NCBI GenBank assembly: GCA_009760855.2
Contig: WPIO01000003.1
Location: 11,274,001 to 11,338,000 of the forward strand
DNA from: Cristatella mucedo
Lineage: Eukaryota; Bryozoa; Phylactolaemata; Cristatellidae
Direction: 5' to 3'
Length of the DNA stretch: 64,000 bases
Below, piece after piece: positions 37,628 through 49,330 of this stretch (its first letter is position 1; each line of letters starts with the position of its first letter). Below the pieces are notes generated by a model. It was given only the letters and a program-made list of their open reading frames with translations. It ran no database searches and was not told the origin of the DNA. The position numbers and the translations under genes were made by a program.

Positions 37628-40600
37628 CTACCGACTTGAGGTTGACGGCAACCTAAACCAGCGTCTGGCACCAAACATAAAAATGAATCAGAACAAGCAC
37701 GGCTAATAAAGAAGAAACTAGTTTGCAATGGTGCTGCCACCATCACAAATAGCTGAACCGCATATGACCGCTAAGGTAAATCCCAGAAATCGAGATGCCA
37801 AGTTCAAGTGGCTGAGGGAAGCCCCCGATCGTAAATTCTCTATTACGAGTTTGAGTCGCAAGAGCACACCGAGGTATTCTGCGCACCGCACAGCAACAGG
37901 GAAGACAGCAGTGACAGGAGTGGCTCAGCCAACAGAGGCTGCTGCTGCCAGCCGTTGCTCACCCTGGCAATGGCCGATGCTGCAGCCGCAGCAGCACCAG
38001 CTCCACTGCCCTGCACTGCTGCCCGTGTTGTAGAGCTGTTCACAGCTCGCTCTCGGAACTCCCGCTGCATGGTGGCCTGCTCATCAGCACCTCGAGTACC
38101 GCTCTGTTTGAGGTCAGACAGGCACGAGAAACATGTTATGCAACTGCCCAACAAATTGGCAAGGCAATAACAACACAGTCATAACCTCGGCAAGGAGCTC
38201 AACGATCATACGCATCTGTGGCTTACGAATTTCAGCATATTCCAATCGAATACATAGTCGTATGTATATCCCTGTCGGTGGAAAAGGTTTCGGAACAGTT
38301 GCCGGAGATAGCTGTAGTCAGGCTTGTCGTCGAAGCGAAGTGACCGACAGAAATTCAGGTAAGTCGCAAACTCAGCTGGAAATAAAATTATCCGACGAAT
38401 CTAATCGCATGACGAACACTGTCGAAGGCGCCCAGCCTCTCGATGCACAGTAACCATGGTGGGCAATCCTTATGCACAATAAACATAGTGAAGGAAGCAC
38501 ATGGAAACATGGCAATCATACCACGCTTCATTTACAGAATATGTTAAGCGCCTATAAAAAATATAATTCATTTGTATAGCGCCCTAAGAGAACTTAATCT
38601 CTACTCAGGCGCTTCACATGTGCCATGGGGCTCGAGCCCACGACCTCACCCAGTCGGGGCGAGCACCTTAACGGCTGGACCAAACCAGCTTGGCCTAGAA
38701 AGAAGACTGGCTGCTAGCATTGTGTAGGAGCCAAGAACTGCACGACGATGGGCGACCGAGCAGACAAGAAGGCCGCGTGTCAGTGCTAGCTCGCTCGCTG
38801 GCTAGCACCAGTGCCGGCAAATAAGTTCTCTGAGGGCACAATACAGTTACTATTATTATTATTGTAACCAGCAAACATACTATAAACAACTTGCCAAGGT
38901 CCGTGGTGGTAAGTAAACTGCTGGCTCAAAGGTACACGGCTGAAGGTCCGGTTAGAAACAAAATTAACATCCTAACGAACAGGCACGTCAGCAGTATAAT
39001 AATAGACCATTCACGGTCACTAAAAGACCAACAGCTGCAATACTCACAGGGAAAGTTCTTGCACAGCTCTTCGATAGGGGTTGACATTTTCTTCTCACTG
39101 ATACGTTCGTATTTTTGACGCTTAGTTGCAGCTTTCAATCCCTGCCACGGCAAACTTCCTCTGAGGAAGTACATAAACACATATCCCAAAGATTCCATGT
39201 CGTCACGGCGGCTTTGTTCTGTAAAAACCGAGCATTCTATACTGGTGATACCCCTTATAACAAAATCTACCGATCACTTGTTTGCATGCCCATACATATG
39301 CATACTTATGTATGTAACATACACATGCTTGTACACGCTTTGTACAAGGGCAGACACCCCACATCTCATATCACATACTCGACACGACGAGCTGAGATGC
39401 TCTTACCGATGCCTAGGTGGGTATTGATGCTGGCATATCGCGCAGTTCCAGTGAGGTTCTTGTTTTCTCTATATGGTATGTGGTGGTGGGTACGTGAGTC
39501 GCGGTATTTCTTGGCCAGTCCAAAGTCAATGATGTAAACCAGGTTCCCCTTTTTACCAAGACCCATCAAAAAGTTGTCCGGCTTCACATCACGATGAATA
39601 AAGCTTTTGGAGTGGATATATTCAACACGGCTTATCTAGACGGATGATCGAGAACAAGAGCTGCTGACAGTCACCACGGTTGACTAGTAGTTAACAGCAA
39701 GCATATAATAAATAAAAGTTGTTGCAGCTCGCATGCACTCAAAAGGCCGCAGCACAGCAATGCAACACAAAATATAACTCATTTGTATAGCGCCCCAAGA
39801 GAACTTAATCACTATTCAGGTGCTTTACATATGCCTCGGGGCTCGAGCATACGACCTCAGCCAGACCTTGGTCGGGGCAAGCACCTTAACCGCTGGACCA
39901 TCCAACTCGGCACTAATTCATAAGTGCATGCTTACCAGCTGGTCAGCTAAAAGCAGTGCCGTCTTTAGGCTGAATTTCCTGGAGCAGAAATTAAAGAGAT
40001 CTTCCAGGCTTGGTCCAAGGAGTTCCATAACCATGACATTATAATCACCCTCAGCTCCACACCATTTAATGGTTGGTATGCCAACTACAATGAGCAAACA
40101 TTCGTCGGAAATGCCAGCAACGTGGCACAAAAAAGAGCTTATCTGAATGATCAAATGCAGTTGCTCAGTGAAGGCGAGAAATCCGACAGACAAACCTGGC
40201 GATTACAAGAATAGTAGAACGTGTTCTAATCGAATTGTTGAATGCATGCTGTCAGAAGCAATAGACAGGACAAGGCAGACCTAGATGAGCAGCGCTATGA
40301 CGGCCAAGTATCGTTTGGATATCAAAATAAGGCAAAACCAAAGCAAACAAATGACCGCCATCACCAAGTGGCCATGATATCAAGCCACGTGTCACTCGAC
40401 CAAAACGATAGAGCAACAGCAACACCTTATACGTCTGTTTCAAATTCTTTACGACCGCTGTGTGCAGACCATATCACTGTGTGCAGACCATATCACGTAG
40501 ACCAGCGGCACTACCTCGTACCTGACCTGGGCTAGGCCTTCTACATGGAATCTTGAGTACCATGTTCCAAAAAATGACCATTTCTTTTGTGACCACACCA

Positions 40601-43600
40601 GCTCTACGGCCAAGTTTGCCTACTTAAGCTAGCTAACACTGCATAAATTCGGGAGGTCTTAGATAAAGATAACACAGCTAAGTAGGTCCGTGCAATTGTG
40701 ACATCCATTCCAGACTTCCATCACTTCCCGTGATTGCAACATTTTTTATTATACTTAGATGGCAATAAACACTGCCTATGCAGTACGCCAGAGGGGGCAC
40801 CGAACATAGGGCAATGGCGCCCATATTGATATCCTTCTAGAACCCGCATCTTCTGCACGTTTGATGCCTAAACTTGCTACAGCTCACCATTAATAACATA
40901 AGCAATATGCCCTTAACCTCGAGGATTGTCCCTGCATCCTGCATAAGAAGCTGTCAAGCCTCACACTAAGAAGTCGTCCGCTGTTTGCCCAGTGTCCCTC
41001 CTGCCATTCACGTCAAAGATTCTCTAACGAGTAGCAGAAGACCAGCTAATTCTTATATTAAAACATCAAACCTGGCAAGCTCCGGTCTCCATTCAGGATA
41101 CAGAGCAAACCCTGCCAGAATCAAACTACAACGAGTGCATAACGGCCATCTTAGTAATTTGGCTTGGGAAGAGTTTCTTGGCTCATTTTTAATAATCAGA
41201 CATTTGCATGGAGCATTAAGAGAACAGAATCTCTTTCAAGGCACTTTGCATATCCTGTAAAGAAATAGTGAGCCGGCGATGGCACAATAGGTAAGATGGT
41301 TGCTTTCATGACCTCGGTCCCGAGGTCGTGGGTTCGATTCCTGTGGTGGGTAATCCTTTATCGCCACAGCAAGCGGTGGTGATAGCCGTAAAGGCTTTTC
41401 TGTCGCTATACAAAAGAGGCTGTTTAATCGGCTATTTATTTAAGAACGCATCGTTGTTGATAGATCTCTCGGCAGCATTTTATAACGATGGGGTCTCAAG
41501 AAGGACTTGTGATCGATGTCATCAAATCAATCACAAGTCCTTCTTGAGCAGCATCATCTCTATTGGACATCACGGTGAAACTCAAACACAACATCTGCCT
41601 AGTGTCTGCATGGTAACAGATGGACACATAACTATGTACACAATGGTAAAGCACTGCAATAGTCATCCGGTGAGCCTTTAAAGTTTGAAGCCGTGGACAC
41701 CCTAGGATCCGTGTTAGGTCCTCTGCTTTTAGCAAATTATACTCCCTCCCTCCCATCGATGTAATCTTGCAACCTAATCAAGGTTGCACCTGCACTTTGA
41801 TCCCATTTGCCATTTAGCACCTCAAACTATTCTCGACTCCCTTATATAGCTTGTATTGCCGACATTCAAACTTGGATGGCAGCTAACTTCCTCAAATTGA
41901 ATGGCAATGCAACTCAAAATTAATGAGCAAACTGAGGTGTTGCACTGACTACAGAAAGTCTAACCCTTTAAATAAGTTCGGAGAGCATATGCACAGTAAT
42001 TTATGAATGGATTCTTGGGTGTCCTGTTCTCATTAATGACTTTTCCTTGGGTGACTACACTAGCTCCACAGTCAAGTTTGCCAACATTCAGCTGATGACA
42101 TCACAAAAATTCAGACATGCTTGGATAAAGATTTTTTATCGACCTGCACTGAGTTTAAATTTAACAGGATAAGCTAAAGCCCACCTGTTAGTAACAGCAT
42201 TTGCTCCATCTGTATTAATTCTAATTAAATGTAACTAAGTGAATTGACATTGTAATACTAATAATAATACATTTGATATAGCGCCCTCATAGAACTCAAT
42301 CTCATTCTAGGCACCTTACAAACCTTACCCTGCAAAGGAATCAAGGATTCATTCTCATTCAGCAACTGACAAGCTTCCTTTCCAGCTTATGTAAAATGCA
42401 TTAAGAGGGATCTTATTTGCTCACGGCACTACAGGTGTTTTAGGTGCATGCATTTTCTACAAGTGACCCCAATAGGCTTGCCAATTGAGACTAGACTAGC
42501 AGTACAGTCTCATCAATAAATAAATAAATAAATCCTAGCTGATTAAACAGCCTCTTTTTGTATAGCGACAAAAGAGCCTTTACGGCTATCACCACCGCTT
42601 GCAGTGGCGATAAAGAATCGCCCGCCGCAGGAATCGAACCCACAATCTCGGGACCGAGGTCGTGAAAGCAACCGCCTTACCTGGTGTGCCATCACGGCTC
42701 ACCAATCAATGCAAAGAAGACTGATGTGAAGAACGAATGGTCGAAAAATCGTACACGTGGCTGGGACAGCAAATGGCTAGCTAGTAAAGCACGATAGGAT
42801 CCCTAACGGACTGTTAAGCATTTTCCTTCGACAAAAAAAGGTTATGCCTTGTTCACGTCAGTGGCACGAAGGCACACACACTGTACAACTGCGCCATTTC
42901 AACAACGATTGGGAAGCTCAGCTGACTGACTACAGTGTCTCCCAAGTAGTAAAAGAGCACCCACCCAGTTTACACCACCACCAAGGTCGTGCCAAGACAC
43001 ATATTTTAATAGGATTGCCGAACTGTCATGCAGTGCAAACCTCTTTAATGATCGGTCGAGCAGACCGAGCAAAAGCAGAAGCAAACCGAGCAAATGTCTA
43101 TCCGGTAGAAGAAAACTTGTTGGATGCATTCATCATCGAACATCCCACCCAATGCGCCGGGCATCGGACATTAAATCGGTGTAGCGCATGAATAAGTTAG
43201 TGCACCTACCTCCGCCTTGAAGAGCCTTGTAGATCTTGCTCTCTATGTGAAGCTGTGGATGCTTAAGCTTGACACATTCAAGCTTGATTCCGACTTCTTC
43301 GCCAGAGGAGATATCGGTGCCTAAACGTACCGAAATTTGCTCAGCGGCTAAACTATGATGCTTGATGTACATGAGAAACAGACATTATCTCAAACACAGC
43401 TAAGTAAAAGAAATGTCTCCTATCATATAAAACTTTTGAAGAACATACGCAGTACACAAGCAGGTCAAACTACATACAGCTGGCTAGGCACAGGCGAGCT
43501 CACGAGACAAAGCTAACCCTTACCATAACACTGCATTAACCGGTGAAGCAGATCAGCTATGACTCCCAAAAGTCAAGAAGACATGTGAATGAATGATAAA

Positions 43601-46600
43601 CTAATGATGCTCTAGCAATGTTTCAGCATAAAAGCAGCTTTCGGCATGCCCACCATGATCAATACAGTAAAAGTACAACCATAATAAAGCGAAAAGCACA
43701 ACTGAAGCACCAGAATGATAAAAGCAAACACTGAATACAACTTGGGGAAGGTACTAGTTCATAATGCTGCCACCTAAAAGTAAAAGTAATGTCAAAAATT
43801 TGCATCTGCAGTTTGGAAGGGTATTAATACCATAATGTAGTGGGCACAATAAGGCCGTGACTAAATAGGTGTGGTGGTAGTGTCGACTATATTAAAAAGG
43901 CAGAATAATGTCGGCATCACTTAATCGACTCTCTTGCTCCTTCTGCATTAGCATTTAATGTGAATGTAACCTTCCAAGCAGCAGACCTAGCAAATAAGGT
44001 GGATACCAGATCTAGGATCATATAACCCTTAAAATTTGGATACTCAAAAAAATTCGAGTACTGCTAGCAACCAAGTATCATCAAGTAATCACAATCATGA
44101 TTCTCCTTAAACAGGCACATCTACAGACCCTCATCGAAAAGGAGCTATCTGGCACAGCTTTACACTCACGGAATACTACATGTAGTATCAGCTTCGTCTG
44201 TAAGAATGAGACATGTCAGCAAGCATACTAATTGACTAAAATGCATCCACACAGTGAACGTCAACCAAGAAAGAAACAGTAGAATCAATAACAGCCCCTG
44301 AAGGTAGGGTAATACAAGTCGCAAGCTTTAGGGGTGTGCAGGGAAAAAACAGCACCCCGTGCACATTTAAAAACTGATAACCCCATCTTTCTCATTCGGG
44401 AATCCATATAAAACGCCCCGGCAAAGCCTACCTCTTGGTCTTAACCTCACTACAAATCTAGGATGATGGTGAAGGGCAAGATCAGAGGGCTAATCCATGT
44501 GCCAACATTCTTCTTAATCGCGTTAACATGAGCCAGAACGTGGGAGGTCTTGGAGACAGCATCCATATGTTGTTGCAGCAAAGATGGTCTATTTAGTACA
44601 CATTATAATGCACCCTAACGATCACCAATGTACTTCACTTTCAGTCAGTAGTGCTACAGCTAAAAAAATTCATGAGGTACATCGAATCACTACCGATCGC
44701 CTCAGCTTAACACTTTTATCATAACACCCAAACAATCCGGGTTATCTCAGACCATAGAGACACTGAACTGTCTTTCAGACAATTGATCCTGGATATTGGG
44801 AAACTTCATTACAACAAAGCCAAAATTCTCAAAAGAAGCCCCAAAACACATTGCTGTAATCTGGGACCTAGCACTAAAAATCAGCACTGCAATAATGAGA
44901 CTATCCTTGAGTACTTGTAACATAAGTATCCTGTTTGATAACCACCTGGCATAATTTTTTCAGAAAACTGCTCACAGCAACATGGCTTCTTTCCATGATT
45001 AAGGGCTTTAACACAGGGGTTAGCTGCAGATCTTAATCCTACTGGTCCAGTGACGACTCACGGCCGATCACTAAAGAAAGCTATAATACTCCCGGATTTA
45101 AAAGACCCGTCACTACTACACTTGCTAATAACTACCAGGCAAGCTGGCTGAAGCAATTAATACCAGCCTCTTCATACCATCAGTTCCTGTAATGGCAATA
45201 GACAACCGGCCTCTTTATTTTAATTAAATATCACCAGCTGCCAGATGTTTCTGGACTATGGCTCACAGACTACTGAAACTCAGTTCCATAATTAATATGC
45301 AACGATGATACTTTTGTATCATGTAGGTAACTAAACTAATTTTTTACCGGCTTGAATCCACTTACCTGTGACTTATTTGAGTGCACTCAAAATTCAGCTG
45401 TTCTCTGCGTTTTTTCCTTGCACAAGTTCACTTAGGCTTCTGGTCAAAACTTTCCTGTCTAATACCCACTTGTCCAAAGTCCCTGTGGCTCCGAGAAGCT
45501 ATGGAGGCAATGTGGAGCACACTTGTATGACTACGTCTGCACACACACTATTCAACATCACAGCAGACTTATTAATTAGTGCATAAGGCATTGCCAATAC
45601 ACACAATCTCACATTCACAAATGGCCTTAATACGCAGCAGCAACTTTTCACTCTCTTGGCCCCTTGATTTGGTGATCCTTCACACGGGTGACATCCGCGT
45701 AGTGAGGGAAACGAATCGATCAAAGCCCTATTAAATATAGTTGACACTGGGAGGCTTGGCTAATGTCCCGGTGGTGTCTAATACCCAAAGCAAGCCGATT
45801 AACCGGGCAGGCCTGGGCCTGAGCTGAGTGACAAGATTGGTCAAGATAGAGTTCGGCTAAAACTGCCGACAAACAGGCAACACCAGCACAGTCCAGCCCA
45901 AATGGGAATAATACAAAAGCTTCTACTATACATGCTTCCAATGCCTTTAGATTGACCACGAATAGCCAATATAATCGTAAGCAGCCTGCAAATCTGCAGG
46001 GCAGCAGGCACGTGCCACAGGCACCGAGTCCTTCCTTCGGTGTACTCGACTGCTACTGTAGCAACCCAGGGACAGGGCTGCTAATGTAATGTCTCTCCGT
46101 CTATAACTCCACAAAGCCATAGACTATGTGGGTGTTACGCACGAAAGTTTTGTATAGTGCACTCAGCCTAAGCGGCTTTCGGTACACATTCGGCAGCCAA
46201 CAGACTTAATCGCACACAACATAGAGAAAGTGGAAAGCATTGCAGAGTCAGGAGAGCAGTTGAGGTAGTGAGTAGCATGGAAGTAGCAGCTCAGGACCGC
46301 TGAAACGGGTGAGCCATAGCCGGCGGCAGCAGAGTAGTTGTCGTTGCGTCTGTCGCCAACGGTCTTTGAGAGGAGGAATGGAACATCTAATGTATTGTCC
46401 ATACAGGACCTGAGGGAACGAGGAGGCTGAAACTGGTGCAGCAGTTCAGCTAGGTATAGAGGGGCCAAGCCATGGCAGGCCTTGTGGGTCAGCATAAAAA
46501 CTTTGCTCTGTATCCGTTGACCAACCGACAGCCATCCTAGTTCTTTTAGCAAAGGAGACACGTGCTCAAACCTCTGGCATTTGCAAACGAGCCTTGCAGC

Positions 46601-48849
46601 CATATTCATAGCCAGCTGCAGTGGTCTGGTTGCTTGCTTTGGTAGCCCAGCCAAAAGGGAATTACAATAATCAAGCCAAGACAGAGCTAAAGAGCTAGTT
46701 ACATTTTTTAGCTCCTAATCTTAGATAGGGATCGAACGTGGTGGCTAGCTGTAGAAGCAGTCTTCTGAATGCTTTTACAATGTAGGCAGCTGTCGAAAAC
46801 ACCTAGATTTCGGGCACGTGGTGATGGTCGCATAACAGCATCACCTATTAGCAAAGCCTTTTAATCCAGCCACATACTTAGGGTGTCTTATGAGCAGCAG
46901 TTCGGTTTTATCATCATTTAGTTCCAAGAAGTTTTTTTGACATCCAGGATCGAATGTCGGCAAGGCAAGCATTCAGTTTATCAGTTGCTGCAGCAGATCC
47001 GACGGTTTGAATGACAAATAAAGCTGGAGTATCGTCAGCATAAAAGTGATATCCTATTCCATGGGCCTTAATCCCTTTCCCCAGAGGCTGAGTATAAATG
47101 GAGAACAATAAGGGACCGACAGACCCTTGAGGGACTCCACAGGTGACCCATCTCGTGTGTGAGACCTGACCTCCTCATACGACACGGATTGAACACGATC
47201 AGACAAGTACGACTTAAACCACACCTCGTCTGCCAGACCGGTCGTTGCTCTCAATTGTTCAAGTAGAACATCGTGATCAATGGTGTCAAAGGCAGCTGAT
47301 AGATCTAGCAGAGCTAGGGCAGTGACATTCCCGTCATCGTTGCCACATAGAATGCCATTGTTAACACGGAGGAGAGCAGCTTAAGTGGAGTACTGCCTCT
47401 TAACCCGGATTGAAATGTTTAGTCAACAGAATGTTTCTGAGCACTACAAACGACAGTACTGGTAGTCGGCAAACTACTTGGTGCATGATCTCTGTGGTGA
47501 TCTCAAAGATAATAATAATAACAAATTTGTATAGCACCTTTAGAGAACTGAATTTCTTTCTAGACACTGTGCAGATGCTGTACAGAAAGCATTACCAAAT
47601 GATTGGTAGCAAGTGTGACTCTGCTATCTCGCACAGGGCGAACAGTCGTTCGAGGGACCTACTTGCTTGCTTACAACTTAAAACGGGTATCCAGCTTGCC
47701 TCACAACAAATGGCGGTACATATTCTCGGCACAAGCTCTAGATTCCGGCCATAATGTCTAAGATTTTTACAGCTGCCAATCATGCTCGTATGGGTGGCAT
47801 CAGTTCATCAGATACTAGTAGATTAGGAGTCTATACTTGCACCATCCTTAAACTATAGGTCACATCAACCTACTGGCACGGATGAACGTCATAGAATGGT
47901 ACCCATGACAGTTTCACCATTGAAAACGCAGACCAAACCATGTGGGTAGGTAGACCTAAATCGGCATACTAAGGCATACATAAGCATACTAAATCCGGCA
48001 GGCCATGTGCAACCATTTTCGGTGACTGTCTAGAAAGCTGCACCGATATGCAGCACTGCACTGAAGCCCAAAACTGAGGCCTGCCGAGCGGTTTTAACTG
48101 GCATGGGAGATGACACTTCTGCCGGTTGGACCCTGAAGTCACCAGTAGGACGATCATGGACGAGTGTTGAGGCTATAATTTTGAATTTCCTGTAATTAGT
48201 TAGTGTCAATAGGGCTGTAGATGCTGACGCAGTAAAAAGCTGGTCTATGCCACAATAAACGGGAGGACAACCTAGAAATTCAATCGCAGTTACACGTGAC
48301 AGTGGATTTAATAGGTGCCATAGCTAGAACCAAAACAAGGCGTTGCCAAGCTCCCAAGCACTGCACTGTCCCAGGACAGATGTCGGACGCTTCACAGGAA
48401 GTTCAGCGAGTCATCCGCTTCACCTCTCTATCAATGCTCGCTTATAAAAGTTCAGCCGGCAGCAGCGAGGCCTCACCGCTACGTATAGTTACGACCAAGC
48501 TAGTTATATGCGACTCGGCAAGCGATGAGGACGAGTAATCGCGGCCATTAGGCGGTGCAGTGGCACTCTCTAGCAAATCACCCCTCGCTAAACGCTAGCC
48601 AATTGCCAAAACAAACAATTACATACTTATCACTGAATTCCCCACGTGTTCAATAAGCCGCAGAGCGCGACCTCTACGTCCCCCTCCCTCCAGCGAAACA
48701 CCTGCGCAGTTAGCGTGACCTGGAGCTCAACGGCAGGCTCTGCAGGCAAACGGCGCTGCAATGACGTACGAACCTAAATAGATATCACCAAAAGAGCCGC
48801 TTCCAATCTTCCTCCCCAGCCGGTATTTGTTGCCGACTCGAAGCTCCAT
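37499..48849 (-). CDS. CSNK1D: Casein kinase 1, delta/epsilon class (whole gene, 7 certain exons plus 1 probable)
   Basis: A Ser/Thr kinase of the CK1 family, which acts in circadian timing, Wnt and Hedgehog signalling and vesicle traffic. Exons on the minus strand: 48849-48774, 43320-43210, 40084-39936, 39635-39407, 39218-39048, 38375-38227, 38103-37963 and, less surely, 37627-37499. All have GT-AG introns with matching phases. Exons 1-6 give exactly 295 residues ending WNMLKF, the same length as the human CK1 delta kinase domain. Visible motifs: Gly-rich loop [11 protein letters not shown] (16-26), Lys38, HRDVKPDN (Asp128), [10 protein letters not shown] (Asp149), and the CK1-specific [20 protein letters not shown] that replaces APE. 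Introns carry SINE A, SINE B, LINE A and LINE B. The symbol marks the delta/epsilon class; delta and epsilon are one gene in most invertebrates. Confidence 0.96.
37963..38103 (-). CDS. CSNK1D: Casein kinase 1 exon 7, start of the C-terminal regulatory tail
   Basis: Acceptor TGACCTCAAACAG. Encodes [20 protein letters not shown], comparable to human GASRAADDAERERRDREER, then a Ser/Thr stretch and an alanine run with ASAIAR. Donor AGG/GTGAGC, phase 0. If this donor is not used the frame reads on to a stop at 37843. The tail of CK1 delta/epsilon is autoinhibitory when phosphorylated, so its Ser/Thr content may matter. Confidence 0.8.
38227..38375 (-). CDS. CSNK1D: Casein kinase 1 exon 6
   Basis: Acceptor TTTTATTTCCAG. 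Encodes [20 protein letters not shown] and [15 protein letters not shown], ending FDWNMLKF at residue 295. Donor TTC/GTAAGC, phase 0. Confidence 0.96.
38558..38697 (-). mobile_element. SINE B copy in casein kinase intron 5
   Basis: A very well-kept copy. Read on the minus strand: GCCAAGCTGGTTTGGTCCAG head, GTTAAGGTGCTCGCCCCGAC A-box area, GGTCGTGGGCTCGAGCCCC B-box area, GAAGCGCCTGAGTAGAGATT and AAGTTCTCTTAGGGCGCTAT tail. Useful as the reference copy of the family. Confidence 0.93.
39048..39218 (-). CDS. CSNK1D: Casein kinase 1 exon 5
   Basis: Acceptor CGGTTTTTACAG. Encodes [40 protein letters not shown] and [16 protein letters not shown]. Donor CCCT/GTGAGT, phase 1; exon 6 completes the Ser of SEFATYL. 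Confidence 0.96.
39407..39635 (-). CDS. CSNK1D: Casein kinase 1 exon 4 (catalytic loop)
   Basis: Acceptor CATCCGTCTAG. Encodes [40 protein letters not shown] and [20 protein letters not shown]. It carries the catalytic Asp (HRD) and the metal-binding Asp (DFG). Donor ATCG/GTAAGA, phase 1. Confidence 0.97.
39769..39911 (-). mobile_element. SINE B copy in casein kinase intron 3
   Basis: Full-length minus-strand copy, so in sense with the host gene. It occupies nearly half of the 300-bp intron and ends about 24 bases from the exon 3 donor. Tail ATAGCGCCCCAAGAGAACTT, B-box area GGTCGTATGCTCGAGCCCC. Confidence 0.92.
39936..40084 (-). CDS. CSNK1D: Casein kinase 1 exon 3
   Basis: The acceptor is in GCTCATTGTAG. 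Encodes [40 protein letters not shown] and TALLLADQL, almost identical to human CK1 delta. Donor CTG/GTAAGC, phase 0. Confidence 0.97.
41270..41433 (+). mobile_element. SINE A copy
   Basis: Plus-strand full-length copy and a good reference for the family: GAGCCGGCGATGGCACAATA head, A-box-like TGGCACAATAGGTAAG, B-box GGTTCGATTCC, body CGCCACAGCAAGCGGTGGTG and GCCGTAAAGGCTTTTCTGTC, end GAGGCTGTTTAATCGGCT. Confidence 0.93.
41495..41548. repeat. Perfect 19-bp inverted repeat inside a LINE A relic
   Basis: CTCAAGAAGGACTTGTGAT (41495-41513) is exactly mirrored at 41530-41548 with a 16-base spacer. The right arm is the normal LINE A sequence (the HKVLLE codons); the left arm is an extra inverted copy. 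Confidence 0.88.
42255..42340 (-). mobile_element. LINE A 3' tail
   Basis: AATAATAATACATTTGATAT, then GCGCCCTCATAGAACTCAAT and CTCATTCTAGGCACC: the stem-loop tail on the minus strand. Confidence 0.8.
42536..42703 (-). mobile_element. SINE A copy in casein kinase intron 2
   Basis: Minus strand, full length, well kept: head GGTGAGCCGTGATGGCACAC, B-box GGGTTCGATTCC, body GCCACTGCAAGCGGTGGTGA and GCCGTAAAGGCTCTTTTGTC, end GGCTGTTTAATCAGCTAGG followed by a TTTA-repeat tail. Confidence 0.93.
43210..43320 (-). CDS. CSNK1D: Casein kinase 1 exon 2
   Basis: Acceptor GGTACGTTTAG. Encodes [20 protein letters not shown] and [16 protein letters not shown]. Lys38 is present but the residue two before it is Gly where family members usually have Ala (VAIK). 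Donor GGAG/GTAGGT, phase 1. Confidence 0.96.
43321..46081. other. Casein kinase intron 1, left part
   Basis: Intron sequence of 2.7 kb. No repeat family, exon or structured element recognised; apparent small frames on either strand look random. Confidence 0.5.
46082..47430 (-). mobile_element. LINE B copy in casein kinase intron 1
   Basis: Minus strand, in sense with the host gene. 3' end TAATGTAATGTCTCTCCGTC at the left, then ORF pieces at 46163-46654 ([40 protein letters not shown]), 46914-47108 ([13 protein letters not shown], catalytic YADD kept) and 47054-47254 ([19 protein letters not shown]). Frameshifts make it dead. Confidence 0.92.
47506..47625 (-). mobile_element. LINE A 3' tail
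   Basis: AATAATAATAACAAATTTGT, then GCACCTTTAGAGAACTGAAT and CTTTCTAGACACTGTGCAG: a decayed minus-strand tail adjoining the LINE B copy. Confidence 0.7.
48774..48849 (-). CDS. CSNK1D: Casein kinase 1 exon 1 (start)
   Basis: Encodes [20 protein letters not shown] and GDIYL, then one base. The start is set by exact match to the MELRVGN family start. An AG two bases before the ATG, after a TTGCTGTATTGC run, could be the acceptor of a 5' UTR intron, in which case the in-frame residues further upstream are not translated. Donor TTAG/GTTCGT, phase 1. Confidence 0.95.
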
Positions 48850-49330
48850 CACTGCAATACAGCAAGTATCCTTACGCGGCGTCGCGAACGGAAGAATGCT
48901 CGACCTCTTCCCATAGATCGACAGCTGACGTGAGAACAAAAGCGGGGCATGTGCGGCTGCACGCGAAAATCGCCATAAAAATAAAAATTCTCTCTACATT
49001 TACACCAAAAAACGAGACCTAACGGCGAACCTTGGTCTCTTCTACCGTTGGGGCGGCAAGCCCGCCGTCTAACGAGCCCACAGACTGCCGAGATTATCTG
49101 CAGTAATCACACAGGCCCTACCGGACGTACACCAACCAGGCCCGTTCACAGCATGCGCCTGCGCACTTATGGCGACACGGTTGCTTGCCAACCATACGCG
49201 CGGAGGGCCCCGCTCGCTGCGGCTGCGCTGCCTACGCGTGTAACAACAGGTAGATGGTTCGGTGCGGTGTTTAATGAAAAATTAGATCGACATAGCGCTC
49301 TATATTTATGCGATCTTCGTTGAAACCGCT
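48850..49330 (-). promoter_or_regulatory. Casein kinase 5' UTR / promoter region
   Basis: GC-rich, CpG-containing sequence upstream of the start codon, in contrast with the AT-rich sequence beyond about 49400. No TATA box was seen. Assignment rests on position and composition only. Confidence 0.35.

Larger units (their letters stand above)
40600..42180 (+). mobile_element. Old LINE A fragments in casein kinase intron 2
   Basis: Broken, diverged plus-strand pieces in element-like order: about 40610-40720 (GGTCTTAGATAAAGATAACA, as in [10 protein letters not shown]), 40985-41170 ([18 protein letters not shown]), 41455-41490 (SAAF region) and 41680-42130 ([14 protein letters not shown]-like and the [10 protein letters not shown] region). 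A LINE A tail in minus orientation lies at about 41190-41267 and a SINE A is inserted at 41270-41433. No ORF survives. Confidence 0.65.

Noticed and set aside
48296-48538. 80-codon plus-strand frame ending in an acidic tail
   Set aside because: It lies antisense inside casein kinase intron 1 with no homology or splice context.
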